From: Hyphomicrobiales bacterium
GTDB lineage: Bacteria; Pseudomonadota; Alphaproteobacteria; Rhizobiales; HXMU1428-3
Length of the DNA: 64,000 nt
NCBI GenBank assembly: GCA_021775425.1
Contig: JAJFHX010000037.1
Location: 39,504 to 103,503 of the forward strand
Direction: 5' to 3'
Shown here: piece after piece, positions 8,764 to 18,200 of the stretch
How the letters are laid out: the number at the start of each line of letters is the position of its first letter
How positions within the stretch are numbered: the stretch's first letter is position 1
Notes under the pieces: generated by a model
The model's input: the letters and a program-made list of their open reading frames with translations, nothing else
Told to the model about the DNA's origin: nothing
The model's database searches: none
Position numbers and translations under genes: made by a program

Positions 8764-9348
8764 TCAGCCAGGAATTTTAATTTCCGGCTGAAGGTGTGAT
8801 GATTGACTGTTGTTGATGGGATGCTCGAGGTCGAATTCAGGGAGTGGTTTTAACTCGGGTGTTTTCGACTTGCGCATATAGGTGATTGGTATGTCTGGCC
8901 CGGCAGGCGTGTTTAATGAACCGTGCGAACTGGTTTTGTAGCCAAGGCTTTCAAAAAAGTTTGCAGCGCTGACGCTTGTCCTGACACTGAACTGCTCGAA
9001 GCCGGCGTCGGTTGCTCTTTGTTCGGCATGTTCCACCATCATTCGACCAAGGCCGAGGCCAATGTAAAAAGAGTGAATGTATATTTTGCGCATACGTGCG
9101 GTTGAGCGATTGTCGCCAGAGGCGCACCAGCCGGCTGTGCCGATCAGCATATGATTGTGCCACAAACCATAGAGGCTGCAGTTCATGCATTCACGAACAT
9201 ATTCAACTGAATTTATTCTTGATAGATATGCGTTTATTTCTTCTTCTGTGTGATGTTCAGCGCCGCACATTTTAAATGCTGAGCTGTGCAGATAACGAAC
9301 ATCTGCGAGATCATCTAACCCGATCGGGCGTTTTACTAAATTCAACAT
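8764..9348 (-). CDS. GNAT family N-acetyltransferase
   Basis: A 194-residue protein with the Gcn5-related acetyltransferase fold: acetyl-CoA would donate the acetyl group. Motif A is IYIHSFYIGLGLGRMM, a variant of the R/Q-x-x-G-x-G/A pyrophosphate loop, followed by the long helix VEHAEQRA and the beta-6/7 part FFESLGYKT. The last 30 or so residues (after YMRKSKTPE) extend beyond the usual domain and look disordered. The substrate is unknown. The gene stands alone. Its Shine-Dalgarno GGGAGGG is 6 nt before the ATG and lies inside an inverted repeat, suggesting translational control. Confidence 0.82.
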   Translation of the reverse strand: MLNLVKRPIGLDDLADVRYLHSSAFKMCGAEHHTEEEINAYLSRINSVEYVRECMNCSLYGLWHNHMLIGTAGWCASGDNRSTARMRKIYIHSFYIGLGLGRMMVEHAEQRATDAGFEQFSVRTSVSAANFFESLGYKTSSHGSLNTPAGPDIPITYMRKSKTPELKPLPEFDLEHPINNSQSSHLQPEIKIPG

Positions 9349-9354
9349 GATAAA

Positions 9355-9398
9355 GCCCTCCCAATACTCATGTACTAATGGGTTTAGTGTAGGAGGGC
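9355..9398 (-). promoter_or_regulatory. Leader hairpin masking the GNAT Shine-Dalgarno
   Basis: On the minus strand GCCCTCC (9398-9392) pairs perfectly with GGAGGGC (9361-9355), and the second arm is the ribosome binding site of the gene starting at 9348. Within the loop ACTAA and TTAGT form a smaller inner stem. A closed hairpin would block ribosome entry. Whether it is a thermometer, ligand or RNA-responsive element cannot be told. Confidence 0.45.
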
Positions 9399-9584
9399 GT
9401 TAAGACAACAAGTTGACAGTAAGATGTTTATCCACAACTGAGAGTTAAGCTGAGACAAATGTCATTAAACTGTTGTGTGTCAGATGTTTGAAGTGAACGG
9501 TGCGATTTAAAGATTATGCCACATTTTGATATATCAGAAATATCTGATGTCAAAATTGTGTTCTTTGATTTGTGCCTGCTCGAT

Positions 9585-10634
9585 TTATTTTGCTTTGCCA
9601 TCGAGCTTTGAGCTCTCAGCTTTTTTATCAGTGGGAGCTACATTTTCCAGTTTGGTTTTTTCAAGCTCTGACTGATCCAGCTCAGTTTTTTTGATTTCTT
9701 TGGCAGGGTCCAGCGCTGGTTTTGCTTCAAGTAAAACGGGATCATATTCAGTGGCTTTGCAGGAGCAGCCTTTGACAAATTCTTTTTTAAAGCGCCAGGC
9801 ATTTTTCAGGTCAGCATAGGACTGGCCATCGATGCCGTACATTTGCTCTGGTGTGCCGCCGGGGTTGGGGTAGGTGAATAATTTAGCTGGTGCGGCACAT
9901 TTGGACTGGCACACATTTTCATCCTGACTGAAACGGTTCTGGGTGGTGGCAAAACTCATCGGGAAATAATAGCCATCACACATTCTGACGCAAAGGGTTC
10001 TGTGTGTGGCAAACTGAAAGCGATCATCGGGGTTGTAGTCCGGGTCGGGTCTTGTGCCACCAAAGAAGGCGTCATCAAACCAGTTATTGAAACTGTTTCT
10101 TTTGCGGGCCTCTTTTTCATATTGATAACCGCATTTGTTGCGGGCCAGTGCCTGGATCAGATCTGTTCGCTGGTGTTTTTTATTGCTGCCTGACTGGATT
10201 GACCTCTCCATTTGGCGGTTCAGTTTTTCCAGTTGTCTTTTGGCATTTTGAATTTTTCTGTGAATGCGGATGCAGCGCGGCGTGCGGCGTAATTCTTTTG
10301 AGAAGAAAAACTGCTGATAACAATTGCGGCGGTCAGCTTCATTGTTAAGGCGGTGATACACATTTTCAACATTGCGGATGCTGATTTTAAGTTTGGCGCG
10401 ATTGTCGCCCGGGCCCTGTTCACTTTGGTATGTTTTGGCGAGTTGGCCTTCAAGGCGCAGACAATATTGCTGATGCTCGGGGCTGCGTTGCTGGGCGTTT
10501 GATGGGGTGCTTAAAGGAGATAATAGAAGGCAAAGCAAAGCAGTGAGAAACAATTTTGTTTTCAGACGATTTGCTTTGTGCCCAGCTAATCCGTTCTGGC
10601 CAAAACTAACAGGCATAGCAGTTGAATGTGCCAT
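9585..10634 (-). CDS. DUF2865 domain exported protein
   Basis: A 349-residue protein of a family common in Hyphomicrobiales, of unknown function. A signal peptide (KLFLTALLCLLLSPLS, cleavage after SNA) is followed by a charged coiled region with paired cysteines. The conserved core then reads TLCVRMCDGYYFPMSF, DENVCQSKCAAPA and FVKGCSCKA, so several cysteines probably form disulfides in the periplasm. The C-terminal 60 residues are Lys/Glu-rich and probably disordered. I start at the ATG at 10634 because AAGGAA lies 8 nt upstream. An in-frame ATG at 10706 would add 24 residues before the signal peptide. No operon partner. Confidence 0.85.
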   Translation of the reverse strand: MAHSTAMPVSFGQNGLAGHKANRLKTKLFLTALLCLLLSPLSTPSNAQQRSPEHQQYCLRLEGQLAKTYQSEQGPGDNRAKLKISIRNVENVYHRLNNEADRRNCYQQFFFSKELRRTPRCIRIHRKIQNAKRQLEKLNRQMERSIQSGSNKKHQRTDLIQALARNKCGYQYEKEARKRNSFNNWFDDAFFGGTRPDPDYNPDDRFQFATHRTLCVRMCDGYYFPMSFATTQNRFSQDENVCQSKCAAPAKLFTYPNPGGTPEQMYGIDGQSYADLKNAWRFKKEFVKGCSCKATEYDPVLLEAKPALDPAKEIKKTELDQSELEKTKLENVAPTDKKAESSKLDGKAK

Positions 10635-10833
10635 GGTATGTTCCTTATTATTTTGTGCCGGGCTATTTACAGGTGTTGTGCTTAGCCTCTTATCTCGCGC
10701 TATCATAGATTCCAGATCCGGATTTGTAATTTGTTGCAGTTCAACCTCTTATTTGATCTGCAATTTTGTATTATAACGAAAATGCGGATCAATTAAGGTA
10801 AATTCATGTGTAAAAGACGCAGCAACTGGTATT

Positions 10834-10860
10834 TCTGCCACTATTTATTCATGTGGCAGA
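10834..10860. repeat. 8-bp inverted repeat in the divergent promoter region
   Basis: TCTGCCAC (10834-10841) and GTGGCAGA (10853-10860), 11-nt A+T-rich spacer. It lies between the DUF2865 gene (minus) and cysS (plus). It could be an operator or a leader hairpin; there is no T run. Nothing else is evident in 10635-11026. Confidence 0.4.
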
Positions 10861-11026
10861 TATATTCCCCATCTGGATTCTGATGCAAATATGTAAAGGA
10901 TCAGTGAAGTCTGACATTCTTAGGGGTGATTGTTGACCTTTTGATGTTTCGTCAGGCATAAAGCTGTGCCCTTAGATTTTTGTATGATATTCAGAACAGT
11001 GAACTTTAGTAATCAGGAACAATAGA

Positions 11027-12391
11027 TTGACGATAACTCTTTATAATACGCTGGCACGACAGAAGCAGGTGTTTGAACCTATCAATGCAGATCAGGTGGG
11101 GATGTATGTTTGCGGACCGACGGTTTATGACTATGCGCATATTGGCAATGCGCGGCCAGTGATTGTGTTTGATGTGCTGTTTCGGTTGCTGAGAGAAGTT
11201 TATAGCGAGACCCATGTGAAATATGTGCGCAACATCACCGATGTTGACGACAAAATTATTCAGCGCGCCAAAGATGAAGGCATCGATATTCGTGAGTTAA
11301 CTGAAGGCACGAATGCGCAGTTTCAGGCAGATATGACGGCGCTGAACTGCTTGCCGCCCACTGTTCAGCCACGGGCGACAGAACATATCGACCAGATGGT
11401 TGAGATGATCAATGTGCTGATTGAGCAGGGTCATGCTTATCAGGCGGAAGGTCATGTGTTGTTTGATGTGCCATCAATGGCAAATTATGGCGCGCTTTCA
11501 AATCGCTCCGTTGATGAAATGCAGGCAGGGGCCCGGGTTGAAGTGGCACCTTATAAAAAAGACCCGATGGATTTTGTGTTGTGGAAACCGGCGCTGGCGG
11601 ATGAGCAGGGTTTTGAGAGTGTGCTTGGACGTGGCCGCCCCGGATGGCATATTGAATGTTCGGCCATGTCAAAAGAGCATCTTGGTGAGGTGTTTGACAT
11701 TCACGGCGGCGGCATTGATCTTGTGTTTCCTCATCATGAAAATGAAATCGCACAGAGTTGCTCAGCGCATCAAAGTGAGGTTATGGCAAAGTTCTGGATG
11801 CATAATGGCTATTTGCAGGTTGAAGGTGAGAAGATGTCAAAGAGCCTTGGCAATTTTATCACCGTGAATGAAGTGCTTGCTCACTGGCCGGGTGAGGTGG
11901 TGCGCCTTGCTATGCTGATGACGCATTATCGCCAACCGATTAACTGGACGGTGAAAAACCTCAAAGAAGCGCAAAAAACGCTTGATGGTTTTTATGATGT
12001 GCTGGCTAGCTCTGCTGAAGACGAGGGGGCGGATGGTCTGGATGATGGGGATGGGGCTTCATCTAATGGGGTGCTGGCGGCACTTGAGGATGACCTGAAT
12101 ACACCCAAGGCGATTTCGGTATTGCATCAGCTAAAAGACCGGCCTTCTTTGCTGAAGCAATCTGCGAATCTGATGGGATTGCTGGAGATGGCACCAGCTG
12201 ACTGGGCGGCATTGCGGAAGGTTGAACCTGAGGTTGACCCGGCTGAGATTGAGGCTTTGATCGCTGCGCGGATTGAAGCCCGGGAAAATAAGGACTGGGC
12301 CGAGGCAGACCGGATCAGAGATGAGCTGGTTTCCAGGAATATCGTTCTGATGGACGGGCCGGAAGGAACGGCTTGGGAAGTGAAGAGCTAA
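11027..12391 (+). CDS. cysS: Cysteine-tRNA ligase
   Basis: A 454-residue monomeric class I synthetase that charges tRNA-Cys. The zinc-site cysteine is in MYVCGPTVYDYAHIGN (Cys29; HIGN signature at 38-41), the GWHIECSAM segment supplies further zinc ligands, HGGGIDLVFPHHENEIAQ is the family hallmark, and KMSKS is at 269-273. Length is normal. The start is TTG (11027), read from AGGA 8 nt upstream; the protein then begins TITLYNTL as family members do, and no ATG fits. It ends just before a strong terminator. Confidence 0.96.
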   Translation: MTITLYNTLARQKQVFEPINADQVGMYVCGPTVYDYAHIGNARPVIVFDVLFRLLREVYSETHVKYVRNITDVDDKIIQRAKDEGIDIRELTEGTNAQFQADMTALNCLPPTVQPRATEHIDQMVEMINVLIEQGHAYQAEGHVLFDVPSMANYGALSNRSVDEMQAGARVEVAPYKKDPMDFVLWKPALADEQGFESVLGRGRPGWHIECSAMSKEHLGEVFDIHGGGIDLVFPHHENEIAQSCSAHQSEVMAKFWMHNGYLQVEGEKMSKSLGNFITVNEVLAHWPGEVVRLAMLMTHYRQPINWTVKNLKEAQKTLDGFYDVLASSAEDEGADGLDDGDGASSNGVLAALEDDLNTPKAISVLHQLKDRPSLLKQSANLMGLLEMAPADWAALRKVEPEVDPAEIEALIAARIEARENKDWAEADRIRDELVSRNIVLMDGPEGTAWEVKS

Positions 12392-12421
12392 GGCGTTTGC
12401 CAGAGAGTTTTGACAACTGAT

Positions 12422-12459
12422 AACGCACAATCAGCAATTGCTGATTGTGCGTTTTTGTT
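12422..12459 (+). terminator. Rho-independent terminator of cysS
   Basis: A 32-bp perfect palindrome, AACGCACAATCAGCAA (12422-12437) with TTGCTGATTGTGCGTT (12438-12453), closes with TTTTTGTT. It begins 31 bp after the cysS stop. Confidence 0.9.
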
Positions 12460-12631
12460 CTTCGTTTCAAGTAACCTGCCAGTAAAACTTGTCTCTTGAA
12501 ATTAAGAATGTGTTGTTCTGTTAACTGAGCTTCATTTATAGACTATGTTCTGCTTGCATTGGACTGGCTCTCTGCTTATGGATAGGGGCTTATTCAGCAA
12601 GTAGATTTATTATTTTCAGGAACGTGGTGCT

Positions 12632-14248
12632 GTGGATCAGGTTAAAGAGCGGATATATTTATTTGACACGACATTGCGCGACGGAGCGCAGACGCAGGGC
12701 GTTGAGTTTTCTCTGGATGATAAACTGCTGATTGCCAGTGCTCTTGATGGTCTTGGTGTTGATTATATTGAAGGGGGCTACCCCGGCGCCAACCCGACTG
12801 ACAGTGCTTATTTTGAAACTCAACATGATTTTAAGATGGCAAAAAACACAGCGTTTGGGATGACCAAGCGGGTTGGCAGATCCATTTCAAATGATGCCGG
12901 CTTTCAGGCAATTCTTAATGCCGGCTCTGAGGCGATTTGCCTTGTGGCTAAAACTTCTGATTATCATGTGCGGGTGGCGCTTGGTGTTGAGAAGGAAGAA
13001 AATCTTTCATCAATTAAAGAAAGTGTTGAGGCGATTGTTGCTGAGGGACGTGAAGCGCTGATTGATTGCGAGCATTTTTTTGATGGGTACAAATCAAACG
13101 CGGATTATGCACTTGCCTGTGTCAGGACGGCATATGAGGCTGGTGCGCGCTGGGTTGTTTTGTGTGATACCAATGGCGGGACATTGCCGCATGAAATTAC
13201 CGACATCGTCAGGAAAGTCACGGAAATGGTGCCGGGTGATCACCTTGGCATTCACGCGCATAATGACACGGAAAATGCGGTTGCGAATTCTCTGGCGGCC
13301 ATTCGGGCCGGGGTGCGGCAGGTACAGGGCACGTTAAACGGTCTTGGCGAGCGTTGCGGTAATGCGAACCTGACATCGATTATCCCGACATTGTTGCTGA
13401 AACCGGATTTTGCTAATTGTTATGAAATCGGCATTGGGGCTGAACATCTTTCATCTATCACTCATGTTTCGCGGCTATTAGATGAAGTGCTGAACCGGGC
13501 GCCTGATCAGTCACGGCCTTATGTCGGGGCATCTGCTTTTGCGCATAAGGGAGGGATACATGCGTCTGCCGTTCAGAAAGACCCTTCTACCTATGAGCAT
13601 ATTGACCCGGCGCTGGTTGGTAATTCGAGAAAGCTGCTGGTTTCTGGTCAGGCCGGGAAATCAAATATTCTGGCTGAGCTAAAACGGCTGAATATTGATG
13701 TTGACCCTGATGATGACCGGGTGGACGCCTTGTTAAAAGAGGTGAAGCAACGATCTAGTGCAGGCTATGTTTATGATGGGGCGGATGCCTCTTTTGAATT
13801 GCTGGCCCGGCGGCAGCTTGGGGAAGTGCCGCGCTATTTTGCTGTTGATAGTTTCAGGGTGATGGTGGAGCGGCGTTATAATTCAAGTGGTGAGCTTATC
13901 TCTGTTTCTGAGGCGACGGTGAAAGTGACCGTTGACGGGGAAACGCTTGCACATGTGGGGGAAGGCAATGGCCCGGTGCATGCACTTGATCAGGCGCTTC
14001 GTAAAGACCTTGGCTCTTATCAGCCCTTTATAGAAGATCTTGAGCTGGTTGATTATAAGGTGAGAATTTTAACCGGTGGTACGGATGCGATCACAAGGGT
14101 GCTGATTGAAAGTGCTGACGCTTCGAATAAGCGATGGTATACAGTTGGTGTTTCGAGCAATATTGTAGATGCGTCATTTGAAGCTTTGGTGGATTCGATT
14201 AATTATAAATTATTGCGTGACGGAGCGACGGGTCCAAAGGTCACGTAG
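12632..14248 (+). CDS. cimA: Citramalate synthase
   Basis: A 538-residue LeuA-like enzyme that condenses acetyl-CoA and pyruvate to (R)-citramalate, giving a threonine-independent route to 2-oxobutyrate and isoleucine. The HMGL-like TIM barrel shows DTTLRDGAQTQGVEF at the start, HAHNDTENAVANSLA with metal-ligand histidines, GERCGNANL and KGGIHASAVQKDP. The C-terminal LeuA regulatory domain contains VSEATVKVTVDG and the late RVLIESAD segment. The length and the GAQTQGV motif fit the CimA group rather than 2-isopropylmalate or homocitrate synthase. The start codon is GTG, with AGGAAC about 9 nt upstream. Confidence 0.92.
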   Translation: MDQVKERIYLFDTTLRDGAQTQGVEFSLDDKLLIASALDGLGVDYIEGGYPGANPTDSAYFETQHDFKMAKNTAFGMTKRVGRSISNDAGFQAILNAGSEAICLVAKTSDYHVRVALGVEKEENLSSIKESVEAIVAEGREALIDCEHFFDGYKSNADYALACVRTAYEAGARWVVLCDTNGGTLPHEITDIVRKVTEMVPGDHLGIHAHNDTENAVANSLAAIRAGVRQVQGTLNGLGERCGNANLTSIIPTLLLKPDFANCYEIGIGAEHLSSITHVSRLLDEVLNRAPDQSRPYVGASAFAHKGGIHASAVQKDPSTYEHIDPALVGNSRKLLVSGQAGKSNILAELKRLNIDVDPDDDRVDALLKEVKQRSSAGYVYDGADASFELLARRQLGEVPRYFAVDSFRVMVERRYNSSGELISVSEATVKVTVDGETLAHVGEGNGPVHALDQALRKDLGSYQPFIEDLELVDYKVRILTGGTDAITRVLIESADASNKRWYTVGVSSNIVDASFEALVDSINYKLLRDGATGPKVT

Positions 14249-14271
14249 TTTACAATCCGAGTTATGAGAGA

Positions 14272-14889
14272 TCAGAGCCGTGACAGATTTTTTGCTTCTC
14301 CGCTTTCGGCTTCCATTGAATTGTTCAGATGATCGACATTTTGTTTTAACTGGTCGATGGTCTCGATTACTTTAAAATTCACTTCAAGACCTTTTCTGAT
14401 AAAGCCTTCACTGCGCATGTCCTGTAGCAGGGTTAGAAAAGGCTTCCAGAAATTTTCACTGTTGAATAAGAATATAGGTTTCTGATGGGTGCCTAGCTGG
14501 GACCAGGTCATGGTTTCAACCAGTTCTTCAAGTGTGCCTATGCCGCCCGGCAGAGCGATGAAGGCATCTGCCCGCTGGTACATTTCAGCTTTTCTTGTGT
14601 GCATATCCTTCGTGACGATCTGCTCATCTGGCGCAAAATCGCCTCTCTGGTATTTCATCAGAAATTCCGGGATGATGCCGGTTACATTTCCGCCGTTGCT
14701 CTGGGTGGCTTTTGCGAGTGTGCCCATCAAGCCAAAATCACCCCCGCCATAGATGAGGCGGATGTTGTTATGTGCCAGATACCGGCCAAGTTCGGTTGCC
14801 ATTGTTGCAAAGGCCGGGTTTTGCCCGGCACCTGAGCCACAAAAAACGCATATATTTGAGATTAAGCTGTTGTTAGCAATGGTTGACAT
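14272..14889 (-). CDS. LOG family protein (nucleoside 5'-monophosphate phosphoribohydrolase-like)
   Basis: A 205-residue lysine-decarboxylase-fold protein. It has VFCGSGAGQNPAF near the N-terminus, IYGGGDFGLMG and the hallmark PGGIGTLEE, which together bind the ribose phosphate. Family members release a base from (cytokinin) nucleotides; the older name lysine decarboxylase is wrong. It is convergent with cimA, 23 bp apart. The biological role in this organism is unknown. Confidence 0.88.
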   Translation of the reverse strand: MSTIANNSLISNICVFCGSGAGQNPAFATMATELGRYLAHNNIRLIYGGGDFGLMGTLAKATQSNGGNVTGIIPEFLMKYQRGDFAPDEQIVTKDMHTRKAEMYQRADAFIALPGGIGTLEELVETMTWSQLGTHQKPIFLFNSENFWKPFLTLLQDMRSEGFIRKGLEVNFKVIETIDQLKQNVDHLNNSMEAESGEAKNLSRL

Positions 14890-15233
14890 GTCTGTTATCT
14901 CGCTGCTTTCAGGTTTGCAAACTCAATGTTTGAGCTGAAACCAGACCAGATTTAGGGGTAAGGTTCTGGTGTAATTTTCAGGTCTCACTCAGAGTTGAAG
15001 TCGCAAAATTGGGGCGGAACTTGCCTTTTTGGCCTCTCTCACCTATATGTGGTGCACATTTGAAGTGTCTTATTGCGGCAACACTTAATTCTATGGCATT
15101 GAAATCTAATGTTAAAACAATATTCGTTGTATTGTTGTAATATTATTGGAATGTTTTGAAAATCAGCTAAAATTGCAGATGTCAACTTGCTTTGGTAAGA
15201 TATCACTAGTTTTGCGTTTGAAAGGTCTCAATT
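14890..15233. other. Divergent intergenic region, no gene seen
   Basis: 344 bp between the LOG gene (minus) and the LysM gene (plus), expected to hold both promoters. The right half is A+T-rich with ATTGTTGTAATATTATT near 15131. I see no certain promoter or RNA. Confidence 0.4.
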
Positions 15234-18200
15234 ATGAGTGGCGTCAGGTTTGTCTCAGTGATTGTTGCGGTGGTCTTTACTCTGTTGTGGGGGTCCATTG
15301 TTGTTCATTCATGGCAGAAAAACAGAGAAGCACGGCAGATAGCTTATGCCGAACGTATTAAAGCTGAAAAGCTTGAAGTAAAACGTCTTGAAGAAGAAGC
15401 TGATCGCAAAGCAGAGCTGGCCAGGAAAAAAGCTGAAGAGATGAAGGCTGCTGCCCTTCAGGCTGAAAAGCGTAAAGTGGCTGAGCTGAAGATGGAGCAA
15501 AAGCTGGCCCATGCTGATGCTCTGGCGAATGCGGCCAACAAAGAATTTAACAAACATACCGATGTTCATTCAATCCCTCTTCCCCTCAGGAAAGACGCGA
15601 TTGAGCCTGACGTGCTGGTCGCGGATAAGAAAGCTGAACCAGAAAAGGCTGGAGAGCAAGAAGTTGTTGTTGCTGTTTCAGACGAGGCTGAGAAGCTGCT
15701 AGCCACTAAGGTTGTTGAGGCCAAAGCACCTGAAAAATCAGTATCTGATAAAACAGAAGATCCGGTTACAGATAAACTTGATGTGGCAGATGCTCATGAA
15801 AAGAGTGATGGTAAAAAACCTTTATGGGTGATCGCCGATGCTAATTCACCTGAATATGATGAGAGCAAAGCTGTCAGTGTCAGGCATTATGTCTGGACTG
15901 TGCCGACTGGGAATGATCCTATTTATACGAACCATGTTGGCACCAAGATTGCCAAGATTGCGACCAAGATTAAAGGTGAAGCTGTTGAGGCTGCCGATGT
16001 TGTTGGTGATAAGCTTGTTACAATTGCTGATGGTGTGAAAGAAAAAATAGTTGGTAAGCCTGTGTGGACTGTTCCAACGGGGGCGACACCTGAATATGCC
16101 GGGCGCGATTATGAAACTGGTGTTGTGGCTGAGTGGAAGGTGCCTGATGCCAATGAGCCGGATTACGACACATCTAAAATTGTTGTCGCCAAGATTGAAG
16201 ACAGGTTGTCTGATGTTATACCGCGCGGAAAAGATGACATTCAGAAAATAAAGAAAAAACGGACAGCGCTGGCCAAAGTTAAAAAAGAAACTATGACTGA
16301 AGTTGTCGATGAGCGAATTGAAACTGACAATATTGAAGAAGGCGGCGTTACTGAAGTTACCGGTAACAATCGCTCTGTTGGTGAAGATTTGCTGCGGGAT
16401 TTTGCGTCACGAGAGGACAGGGAAACAGCTGCTGGTAATGAGGTTGTGGCAGGCGGTAAAGATACGGCCCGACTTTCCAAAGATATGAAAACGGTGCCAG
16501 TGCGTAAATATGCGTGGTCTGTTCCTGACGGGGTGACACCACAATATGATGATAAGGTGATTGCTGAAGCAAAACCGGTTGAAAAAACCGCTCCTGAAAA
16601 AGTAGCTGAGAAAAAATCAATTGATGGTGTGAAGATTGCGGAAAATGTTACGGCTAAAAAAGCCGAGACTAAAGAGAAAGCGTTAGCTGCGACAACAGAT
16701 GAACCACAGAAGAAGACATCAGAGAAAAAGACATCAGAGAAGAAGACCGAGGTTAAACTGGCCGATGCGAATAAGCCCATCTGGGTTGTGCCGACCGGGA
16801 ACCAGCCTTTTACTTCAGTTGTCTCTCAGCTAGAGCGCGGGCTGGATAAAGTAGCTGATGTCGCCGTTGAGGCGGGCAGTGAAATTGCCGATAAGGTTGT
16901 TGCAATTGGTGACAATGTGAAAGAGGCGATTGCTGCGCCTAAGAAATGGGAAATACCAACCGGCGTGACACCTGGTGAAGATGAAACGGTTGTCGCGGCA
17001 CTTGAGCCTGAAGTGAAGGATGCTGACAAAAAGCCGGTTGATACAATAACGCCCGCAGCTAAGTTACCTGCTAAAGCTCAAGACACAGACGCTCCAGCTA
17101 AAAAAGCAGAGGACGAGGAGCAGTCAGCTCAAAAAGCAGATGCTGATGAAGAGGGTGAAAATGAAGTTGTTTATTCTGCCAAAATGCAGGATTCCTCTGA
17201 GGATGAGCAGATTGCAGTTGCTGATGTGGATGACGCCGCTTCTGTGAAGGACGGCAAAATCAAGGATGTGGAATCAAAGGTCGAGAAAACAGTTGAAAAG
17301 ACTGTTGGGCTTGTTTCTCGCATTATTAAAATGATTGCCGACCCTGCTGATAAAAAGACTGATAAAGCTGATTTAGATAATGACCCTTATAAAATTTCGC
17401 GCACGGATAAAGTGAGATTTGAAGCGATTAAAAACCTGATGATTGATCAGGTGGATTATAGCTTTTCCAATGTTGAAAAGGGTGAAGGTAAAATCGTCAT
17501 TTCTGGTCGTTCACAAGCTGATGCCAAATTATCTTTTTATGTCGGGCCGCGTTATCTTGGTGATGCAGATGCCGATAGTGAAGGTAACTGGGACTTTTCC
17601 CGAGAGCTGTTCATTCCGCAGGGCAAACATATTATCCAGGCTCAGCAAATGAGTGATAGCGGGCTTTCTTTAGCGCGCAAGACATATCCGTTTGCTCAGT
17701 TGACGGCTGCAAAAGCACCTGAGGGGTATGATGGTGGTATTGGCATTGAGCTTGGCGATAAGGCGCTTGCCACACTCCGGAGTAAGTTGAAGAAAGAGGA
17801 AGGTTTGCTGTTGGCTAATGGTGCTGACAAAATTACAGAATCTGAACCTGAAATTTCCGTTTCGACACCTTTGCCTGTTAAAAAACCGGCCGATCTGCAA
17901 GAGACGAAAAGTGCTGTTAAAGAGAAGGTGATTAAGAAGGATATTGAGGTTGCTGCTGTTACGACGTCAATTGCTATTCCGCTGAAAAAACCGATGGCTG
18001 ACACAGCGCCTCTAAAAGATGAAGTCAAGAATGCTGCTTTATTGAAAGCTGCTGATGACGAAGCCAAAAATGAAAAAGCGGCTGTAAAAGATGAGGCAGC
18101 TTCAATAGCTGATGTTGAAAAAGACACTGCTATTAAAGACACTGCTATTAAAGATGCCGCTAAGAAAGTTACTGACAATAATGATGCAGAAAAGAAGATC

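Noticed and set aside
9012..9275. Plus-strand ORF of 87 codons opposite the GNAT gene
   Set aside because: Shadow frame of a well-supported gene, Cys/Arg-rich and without a ribosome binding site.
16241..16780. Long minus-strand ORF of 179 codons inside the LysM gene (and a similar one at 17696-18265)
   Set aside because: Lys/Ala/Glu-rich codons on + read as Ser/Phe/Leu-rich open frames on -; these are shadows of the low-complexity gene.
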